A program made the translations under genes and the position numbers. From positions 1 to 27,680 of IMG/VR virus record IMGVR_UViG_3300042429_000674: DNA of 27,680 nucleotides, one strand, 5' to 3'. The notes under the pieces were generated by a model. It was not told the origin of the DNA. It ran no database searches and saw nothing but the letters and a program-made list of their open reading frames with translations. This stretch comes from a virus. Shown here piece after piece: positions 25,901-27,680 of this stretch (the first letter of the stretch is position 1; each line of letters begins with the position of its first letter).

Positions 25901-26635
25901 TCCTTTTCCTGGCTTCACAAAGACCACAGAGTTCTCAGTCGCTTCAACAACCATGACTGGTCCTGCGGCGCGGCGTGAAAGTTCGGCAACCACTCCTGCA
26001 AGCTGTGGTCCACTTATTCTTTGTGAAACACCTTCGTCAAACAGTCCGTCTCGTCGTGGCTCTGATGATGGAGCGCTTATTGACATAGGCATCATCCCGT
26101 GCGTCTTCTCTTCATCGCTCTTAACCGAAATTGTTCCGGTTAGCTGATTGGCTCCATGGAGAACGGGTGAAACTTCGTAGAGTTCAACTTCGTAAAGAAC
26201 GTTTGCCTGAAGGTTTTCATCGTATTGAGCTCTGAGAGTTTTGTAGCCGATTGACCACTCTTGTTCTTCACCAAAGAAGGCGACGTTTGCGAATGCTTCT
26301 CTGCCTTTTTCTGACTGAAGATTGAATTGAACTTTCGCGTAAAGACCGCCGATTCCAGCCATTTTCATCTTCATTGGAAGTCTTGGGTCTGATGCTGGAA
26401 CTTCGTAAATTTCCAGAACTTTACCAATTGGGTCATTCCAGTTGTGGCCCCATACAACACGCGGCTTGCGACGCTGAAGGCTCTTAGCAAATGCACCAGT
26501 AGCGCAGATATCTCCTACAGAGTCCTTGTTTCCAATCCCCGAAACGAAACATTCAACAATGCCCTCTAGTTCATCGAGCTTGATGAGACCATTGGAGGCC
26601 TTGTATTGAATATTTCCGAAGTTAGAGTTTGGCAT
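16916..26635 (-). CDS. Prohead protease-headed polyprotein, 3239 aa, with 16 predicted internal cleavage sites
   Basis: ATG at 26635 with AAGGAG upstream. Residues 1 to ~175 are an HK97/U35-type prohead protease: GHNWNDPIG gives catalytic His64 and EWSIGY gives Ser128. Typical proteases of this family have about 160-230 residues, so this is a fusion with some 3000 extra residues. Copies of [L/F/M]-S-S-[G/R] start at residues 658, 857, 1004, 1119, 1297, 1531, 1626, 1789, 2109, 2311, 2439, 2459, 2758, 2811, 3152 and 3173; the next residue is Arg or Lys in 14 of 16. They separate unrelated modules: tandem HTH, ArdC-like domain plus zincin, WYL, coiled coil and basic peptides. The codons differ at each copy. 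I infer that the protease matures the chain during head assembly and that the products stay inside the capsid. A stable uncleaved giant is the alternative. Confidence 0.9.
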   Translation of the reverse strand: MPNSNFGNIQYKASNGLIKLDELEGIVECFVSGIGNKDSVGDICATGAFAKSLQRRKPRVVWGHNWNDPIGKVLEIYEVPASDPRLPMKMKMAGIGGLYAKVQFNLQSEKGREAFANVAFFGEEQEWSIGYKTLRAQYDENLQANVLYEVELYEVSPVLHGANQLTGTISVKSDEEKTHGMMPMSISAPSSEPRRDGLFDEGVSQRISGPQLAGVVAELSRRAAGPVMVVEATENSVVFVKPGKGKFRIGYHFTGSEYMFGKPELIHAEQAKPPVQSGPSPMPGIMGKPNKPSTNNPAMAMPVAMKPVNGGMVMVPLAPVEYEGSDKNKKPELGAEESELAESLVRIARKYGKFDEDGDGIWAGYYPPAENKVKDIGVKCSNCVLYQGEGKCKILDFKVEDEAKCRFAIIPDGVVVGFGKKEYNDILDDEEIKMVEDIEAKYPGEFILGVLRNTVKKRRRKRRSYKTLEEWGVEEQELEEKGLDPFLAQDSSYVIPVNLEDAFEFKSVIDPVLDYHRIDTTVNEYGIVINSPLSEESKDAITRAASSAYEFLKKKIASEQIEEKALGRRIGRAIASRGIDRPNLGGKRGRRSRGSGINPPPGWDPRTVEDANLNSMVGDGTPWEQPDPTPSGPGSINSPKPSKRQMSQRAELADTEKLSSGKRNERRHADRSADMEKQFPNAEENQKRVDHEAIAKAWDEQGLGWEEVPRYNADNNLSSDYLRGREIGVNQARVMWNGDSVRKRPEKFNEKQKASNEYSNWYSSYAKSVSAYLDAHSRDDSDNWDGIESALRADVKSKYPDTQDWAKEDIATLNEYLNDIGLLDVDKLKKKKKKGGSGTEKGPDLQELRKLNSEGKLSSGDKKKPTPEEREEERRLRRAANYERAKAKGDGKESLLMWDENGNYKPRPVIEDDVIDEDAEDDEDEGLTPAERAEERARQRALADIQGVSNEEMAARTERARAARERLFSPEGIEKRRLDRVKRNKGKETFLANADGTLKEKPGFSSGKKKPKSARDVIDDYVFYGKTPTNNWTETEDGFEMDAPDIDGMYRINSEGKGKYSITRFSDIYRNGGQNALDEDVDRTFSSPSAAKRWAEKDYDKIIESMSGADEYMPDSSRLSSGRSDKTPELRSWENLDNDEKKGILQATYAWRNRGWDSDWNTGKAKRDRNNQLTLNDNDEFFSDLLEKNPEIHPDYVDPDTGVTHNEIIDVYNDYGKEEVVDAIYGAPTSDDLEDVRLGTDWGLEPVGPYGSEPDVVPSEQDVIDQYYEDMTGNISIDDIKKFIAGEKNQDTDGSRLSSRRKEVLDEAMSRDSKPALFDEYGGDMDASFPTGRWDDSGPYADEFVVDLDTISSANGRDFIGNTVTLNDGRRGVIVNGSDFEIELVEGEYSSRRDTPRPYAGSIDIVITHDENGKQLDTPEYINDGYGIDFDTDNGTGFLIADEDIWSKPNNKENEGFTLIQIDDNKVDEDVVYDLADEKFKAFQPIRDAARAEKILRSLELGLSDNYKSKLRRELGQIRQRQFADKNRQGLSSGRRTRTGFERYEDPEEAVRKDQLWELGEIGHTGMEAERILDHWMDTDGETRDEYINEYGAGGERFAQDVAYAASQMYQDYLETQYDNRQARNLSSGKRKNQEELGVSDREIFERRMGGESLMDTASALGMTREDVRQAEMRHMARERGTLQRPDFDEVESYREDQARMAAEEASELALNESIYDRRMGGESLDQTAKALGLSRETVRRREQKHMKLLRDRDKEAKSWVEKQRGDTLGSGSKKYVSPLEGMEPGQRLSSGKLDEVYRSVQEKLIEQIQKAETEGGKWEFPWHRDASLPRNAMNNNRPYSGINSLMLMFQKDAMNYETGLWAGFNQWKEKGGTVRKGEKGTMIIIPTIIPAKKDADGNEIKPGSIFFKTGYVFNLDQIDGIDKEQFKMPQLSEEERAAELEQALSEIGAVVNHGGDRAFYRPSTDEITLPPFSSFKSKEAYYAVFAHELMHWTGGKSRLNRDHMGDFGSPEYAQEELIAEIASAFFMTAHGLTPEPREDHAQYLASWLKKLKSDPDALKNAFEQAQKAHDYAISLSPSMSKKLGRKVAEAGVIPGNRDATYDGAPAALSSGRRSKYVLNPEGTVRTLADEMGAFGDEVLTEFDMRRGYRDGDRSWFEASAFLGGRSRPSQWNVSQDESGEWFAELMVMDGVGEDDEIDWDIAGVGSEGFKSPEDAARWADSYENSRIEWQRKFKAETDIEKIAEMLKEEEARRDAEYENYKRASRERADRQEYVRMMAQIDESRLDWSAEDWADEASDIQAELMKENSRLSSGVRSRYDETPAEEIGLVTDALKRTDEAGSNSRHIAANLPAVPVEKYDFDSIRRNGEVISFTYNGKPRMVYPTGMMTKKGGGIYFIGLDEESGQYRSFSLHKIEGLIDGAVAPINPTQPGVPQGTSFSSGRRTRSLVSSRIPGGGRLSSGRSPEDIKSEFEKSGQFNNPVTQDALDGKIGFLPNGGRGRIALEDHKKAIDAIDDLVATRDEYIRAALDGKKITKQSTPSIDDLTGQISDDDMEFIDRLDSAIYDIESQLEDHVENLALLNQQTDDLREKIGLLENSYRNSWRDGGKVDFESAMQKHIDDADGDAADAVDSMRFDAQEIQGVLEDIEAIDDSFIRSSLQSQINEIEDLVDSINNTTKPEDFAAKLSDMYYGAINRLERELSDLFGIGESFEESGVSLNRESKGGLPEDIFSPSNLSNFDMVEGDVADFLEPGDAPGLSSGRNRRTQGSKRRPMSDADRQAFADGVRQRAATIPGKKRPGPSKDEFGTEKFSSGRLRMPGELQRNKVGRELAADVKIKFGKTSENNDRSPDGKWMLDARKLQQILKDENGKPLSKEQIADYLGISEIEAEKMFKEGAGISEADAYALIDRAFSDSSNPFQTSDIIDGIWGFGAKPYWYDKDGNQLTREQYDDFLDEGIYMAGLMSPADMVETEQTVAQEISKGGFSVSALSDSLGVESDAELSEALTFEVDGVTFTPTPIQLKKWKQEGVPTGIVEQLVNQGIIPSAGEVFGEDGTKFDNSIPQFSLWRNVVDAVERSGKKVKWDDIDEVLGAAKIISRLKTFEQGKQPKFSPRVGKALRYSDEEVQEIVDRLNKKYDLSETVDSVKGGGSMSSGRRAARRITNSGQEAVTKLSSGRENNGAPENITPRMQKEIMGWAENAKWSGFAQSLVSQFKAKGFLSPTQWTKLLQLHDNSQRRR
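16919..17110 (-). other. Predicted unit U17: 64-residue C-terminal helical domain
   Basis: Residues 3176-3239. The core 'WAENAKWSGFAQSLVSQFKAKGFLSPTQW' has the pattern 'F-x2-S-[LI]-x2-Q-[FY]-x3-G-x-LS-x2-Q-W' that I associate with small helical domains in phage DNA-processing proteins. It could act as a terminal tag or binding domain. Confidence 0.45.
17111..17173 (-). other. Predicted unit U16: 21-residue basic peptide
   Basis: Residues 3155-3175, from MSSG at 3152 to LSSG at 3173. It has four Arg, one Lys and one Glu. It is similar in size and charge to the 20-residue U12. Confidence 0.4.
17174..18196 (-). other. Predicted unit U15: 341-residue protein with possible HTH
   Basis: Residues 2814-3154. 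After a basic start (LRMPGELQRNKVG), the stretch PLSKEQIADYLGISEIEAEKMF looks like a helix-turn-helix. Several repeat-like helical segments follow, including a second candidate (FSVSALSDSLGVESDAELSEAL) and 'YSDEEVQEIVDRLNKKYDL'. A DNA-binding or adaptor role is possible; family unknown. Confidence 0.45.
18197..18355 (-). other. Predicted unit U14: 53-residue basic peptide
   Basis: Residues 2761-2813. It has fourteen Arg/Lys against six Asp/Glu, with GKKRPGP and SKRRP runs and one short helix. It is a candidate DNA-condensing internal peptide. Confidence 0.4.
18356..19252 (-). other. Predicted unit U13: 299-residue acidic coiled-coil protein
   Basis: Residues 2462-2760. From about 2550 to 2690 heptad-like helices dominate (DRLDSAIYDIESQLEDHVEN and INEIEDLVDSINN), rich in Asp, Glu, Ile and Leu. 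It looks like a structural or scaffold-like internal protein. No enzymatic motif. Confidence 0.5.
19253..19312 (-). other. Predicted unit U12: 20-residue basic peptide
   Basis: Residues 2442-2461, between FSSG at 2439 and LSSG at 2459. It has five Arg and no acidic residue, with a Pro-Gly-Gly-Gly stretch. Possibly a DNA-neutralising peptide, or simply a spacer trimmed away. Confidence 0.4.
19313..19696 (-). other. Predicted unit U11: WYL domain (128 residues)
   Basis: Residues 2314-2441, with the core at about 2363-2420. GEVISFTYNGKPRMVYPTGM, then GGIYFIGLDEESG and YRSFSLHKIEG, follow the WYL order: a strand pair, '[IV]-x-[LY]-D-x2-[ST]-G' and 'R-[ST]-F-x-[LI]-x-[KR]-I'. WYL domains bind nucleic-acid-type ligands and regulate phage defence systems. 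I see no attached HTH, so it would be a free WYL protein. Confidence 0.65.
19697..20302 (-). other. Predicted unit U10: 202-residue beta domain plus charged helix
   Basis: Residues 2112-2313. A small strand domain (QWNVSQDESGEWFAELMV ... GFKSPEDAARWADSY) like that in U4, then a long Glu/Arg/Lys helix and an acidic Trp-rich tail. No enzymatic motif. Confidence 0.4.
20303..21262 (-). other. Predicted unit U9: ArdC-like N-domain plus zincin metallopeptidase (320 residues)
   Basis: Residues 1792-2111. The N-terminal ~120 residues match the ArdC/TraC-type ssDNA-binding domain (VYRSVQEKLIEQI, WEFPWHR, NNRPYSGINSLML, TGLWAGFNQWKEKGGTVRKG). The rest is a zincin with HELMH at 1988-1992 and a downstream EELIAEIASAF helix supplying the third ligand. 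This pairing is the classic antirestriction ArdC layout and a recurrent polyvalent-protein module. The length is close to that of free ArdC proteins, which supports its release as an independent product. Confidence 0.8.
21263..21751 (-). other. Predicted unit U8: tandem helix-turn-helix protein (163 residues)
   Basis: Residues 1629-1791. Two copies of one HTH: about 1643-1676 (RRMGGESLMDTASALGMT then REDVRQAEMRHM) and 1713-1747 (RRMGGESLDQTAKALGLS then RETVRRREQKHM). The 'S-L-x2-T-A-x-A-L-G-[ML]-[TS]-R-E-x-V-R' pattern resembles sigma region 4 or similar DNA-binding HTHs. A 36-residue acidic helix separates them. A sequence-specific DNA-binding protein carried in the virion is the inference. 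Confidence 0.65.
21752..22036 (-). other. Predicted unit U7: 95-residue helical product
   Basis: Residues 1534-1628. Basic start (GRRTRTGFERY), then acidic amphipathic helices (WELGEIGHTGMEAERILDHW and AQDVAYAASQMYQDYL). A small helical protein of unknown role, released only if both flanking sites are cut. Confidence 0.4.
22037..22738 (-). other. Predicted unit U6: 234-residue beta-rich product with possible extra site
   Basis: Residues 1300-1533. It contains a small barrel-like stretch (GNTVTLNDGRRGVIVNGSDFEIELVEG), followed by YSSRR at 1389-1393, a relaxed copy of the motif that could be a seventeenth site, then an acidic beta region and a basic helical tail. Function unknown. Confidence 0.4.
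22739..23272 (-). other. Predicted unit U5: acidic Trp/Tyr-rich 178-residue product
   Basis: Residues 1122-1299. It has a WENLDNDEKKGILQATYAW helix and several Asp/Tyr/Pro-rich loops (VDPDTGVTHNEIIDVY), and ends at the only LSSR-type site in this protein. No family recognised. Confidence 0.4.
23273..23617 (-). other. Predicted unit U4: 115-residue beta domain with RWAE helix
   Basis: Residues 1007-1121. A basic start, then a small strand-rich domain ending in FSSPSAAKRWAEKDY. A similar ending (FKSPEDAARWADSY) occurs in U10, suggesting the same small fold used twice. Function unknown. Confidence 0.45.
23618..24058 (-). other. Predicted unit U3: internally duplicated charged helical 147-residue product
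   Basis: Residues 860-1006. Two related halves, each with a P-E-x-[RI]-E-x2-R-L helix followed by K-G-[KD]-x-E-[ST]-[LF]-L and an N/D-G turn, flank a very acidic stretch (EDDVIDEDAEDDEDEG). The sequence is Arg/Glu-rich throughout. Function unknown. Confidence 0.45.
24059..24655 (-). other. Predicted unit U2: charged helical 199-residue product
   Basis: Residues 661-859. A His/Arg/Lys-rich start is followed by Trp/Tyr-containing helices (AYLDAHSRDDSDNWDGIESAL), a KLKKKKKK run and GPDLQELRKL. The last two elements recur in the same order in the 2632-aa protein. No known family. Confidence 0.45.
24656..26635 (-). other. Predicted unit U1: prohead protease plus Cys4 and basic regions (residues 1-660)
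   Basis: The protease domain (1 to ~175) is followed by a beta-rich region, a Pro/Met-rich linker, a Cys4 module at C380, C383, C392 and C405 (C-x2-C-x8-C-x12-C), a very basic run (KKRRRKRRS, about 455), an alpha/beta stretch ending near 565, and an Arg/Gly-rich segment. The Cys4 module could bind zinc or an Fe-S cluster. No motif copy lies within this unit, so the protease would be released with about 480 extra residues. Confidence 0.7.
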
Positions 26636-26754
26636 AGCGCTCCTTGGTTCTAAACGATATTAGAGGAACAATGAGCGCGCTCACAGCAAGTATTGATACA
26701 AAATCAAATAGTTTCAGTAAATGAATTGTAAATCTGTTGTTTTACTGAAAGTCC
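26636..26754. promoter_or_regulatory. Leader of the protease-polyprotein gene: inverted repeat and palindrome
   Basis: A 10-bp perfect inverted repeat, TTTCAGTAAA (26712-26721) and TTTACTGAAA (26741-26750), lies directly after the stop codon of the upstream gene; it could be a weak terminator or processing site. TGAGCGCGCTCA (26672-26683) is a perfect 12-base palindrome, a possible operator, 37 bases before the ATG. AAGGAG stands 4 bases before the start. No clear -35/-10 pair was found. Confidence 0.5.
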
Positions 26755-27680
26755 CTAAATGAACTGCCCGAACTTCCATGCTCTTCGCGATTCGTCCTCG
26801 GCAATTTCAAATCTTTGCTTAGCCATGAGATTTGCGTACATGCTTACAACAGCACCACGGAAGGAAGCAGCTCTTTCTTCCTCGCCCATCACGGATAGCG
26901 AGTTGAACATCATCGAAGATATTTGATTGAAGTTGTCAAGATTCATACTCTTGATGCGTGACATCTGTGAATCAATCTGGGCATTGAGGTCCGACTGATT
27001 TATGCTCTTTTCAGACTTCTGACCGTATCCATCATTGTACGTATTAAACGCATCCTGAATGATTGCCGATATAACAGGCCTTATGTCCTCGTCCATTTGC
27101 TTGTCCCAAACCTCGGGGGAGAGTATTGAGTCAATTTCTAGAGTTCCAGCAAACAGCGACTTCTTTGCCTTCGAACCGCTTGCCTTCTCAAGCACAACTC
27201 TTTGCTGTCTCTCGATAACTCGCTCAATGCTTCTGTTGAGAATCTCGTTCCATCTCGTTAGCGATTCTGCGCTTTTTGCCTGCAACTCGCTCTCGATTGA
27301 CTTGTACATCATTCCGCCTGTTGGAACAGATGCGGCTCCGCCTGGAACAGGCTCTGCGGTTGTCGCAACAGCAGCAAGTGCCTCTGGCGGAATCGTGCTT
27401 TGGGCTAGCTGGTCTGGAGCCGGAGCGACTGGTGCTTCAACTTGAGCCAATGCACCTTGCATTGTATTTGGGTCAAGTGGTGGCTGTCCTTCTGCGCCAG
27501 GGATTGGGGCTTCTGGCATTGGTGCTCCAGGGACTGGCGCGCCAGGGACGCCAGGTGCGCCACCCATCTCTGCTGACGGAGCGGTTTCCATCTTCTTTTT
27601 TGTGTTCGCGATTGGAATCAAGTTTGGATTCATCAATAACGAGTCGGCAAGGTCGGCTTCAACTTCTTTTCTTCCTGAGC
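26755..27680 (-). CDS. Head protein, probably the portal C-terminal region (5'-partial)
   Basis: The frame stays open to the right edge, upstream of the possible TTG at 27636 and ATG at 27633, so the 5' end is outside the window. The visible start reads SGRKEVEADLADSL then NPNLIPIANTKKK. A Pro/Ala/Gly-rich linker (GAPGVPGAPVPGAPMPEAP) and about 170 residues of charged helix follow. The gene order portal-protease-capsid and the 'NPNLIP-A' style segment suggest the C-terminus of a portal, but the core portal domain is not in view. Because a TTG or ATG start near 27636 cannot be excluded, a separate portal-adjacent protein is the alternative. The frame starts with S-G-R-K, possibly the end of an S-S-G-R motif. 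Confidence 0.65.
   Translation of the reverse strand, partial: SGRKEVEADLADSLLMNPNLIPIANTKKKMETAPSAEMGGAPGVPGAPVPGAPMPEAPIPGAEGQPPLDPNTMQGALAQVEAPVAPAPDQLAQSTIPPEALAAVATTAEPVPGGAASVPTGGMMYKSIESELQAKSAESLTRWNEILNRSIERVIERQQRVVLEKASGSKAKKSLFAGTLEIDSILSPEVWDKQMDEDIRPVISAIIQDAFNTYNDGYGQKSEKSINQSDLNAQIDSQMSRIKSMNLDNFNQISSMMFNSLSVMGEEERAASFRGAVVSMYANLMAKQRFEIAEDESRRAWKFGQFI

Noticed and set aside
1-27680. tRNA genes, CRISPR arrays, insertion sequences and integrase attachment sites
   Set aside because: I looked on both strands and saw none; the window is almost fully coding on the minus strand.

Overview
The window looks like the head-morphogenesis region of a tailed double-stranded DNA phage with an HK97-type capsid, probably an uncultured environmental phage. 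Standard-code genes, AGGAG-type ribosome binding sites, moderate GC and several small domains of the kind seen in aquatic actinophages fit this, but the host is a guess. All convincing genes are on the minus strand, so the biological reading order runs from the right edge to the left.

Reading order: (1) a partial gene whose 5' end is off the window, probably the portal C-terminus or a portal-linked protein; (2) a 3239-codon gene beginning with an HK97/U35-type prohead protease domain (His64, Ser128); (3) a 482-aa acidic, Cys-rich, PepSY-like protein; (4) a 2632-aa giant protein with a zincin motif and many unrelated modules; (5) a close-packed run of 144-, 219-, 676-, 241- and 239-aa proteins; (6) the HK97-fold major capsid protein (458 aa) followed by an intrinsic terminator; (7) an Fe(II)/2-oxoglutarate hydroxylase; (8) a partial conserved phage protein at the left edge. 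Protease and capsid genes are normally near neighbours; here about 14 kb lies between the end of the protease gene and the capsid gene.

The main discovery candidate is a self-encoded processing code. The protease-headed giant protein contains 16 copies of a short motif, [L/F/M]-S-S-[G/R], followed in 14 of 16 cases by Arg or Lys, placed in polar linkers between unrelated domains. The codons at the copies differ, so the amino acids rather than a DNA repeat are conserved. The second giant carries four more copies in its last 1020 residues, and the major capsid protein carries L-S-S-R at residues 94-97, where HK97-type capsid proteins lose their N-terminal delta domain. The simplest reading is that the prohead protease cuts all three proteins during capsid maturation and turns the giants into about 22 small internal proteins and peptides.

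The predicted units include an ArdC-like N-domain joined to a zincin (antirestriction type), a WYL domain, a tandem HTH protein, a coiled-coil protein, small very basic peptides and a unit with a hydrophobic segment. This resembles the 'polyvalent proteins' described in phages and conjugative elements, and the internal, injected, protease-processed proteins of T4 (IPI) and P1 (Dar). Here it would take the form of one protease-led polyprotein. The cleavage itself is inferred, not shown.
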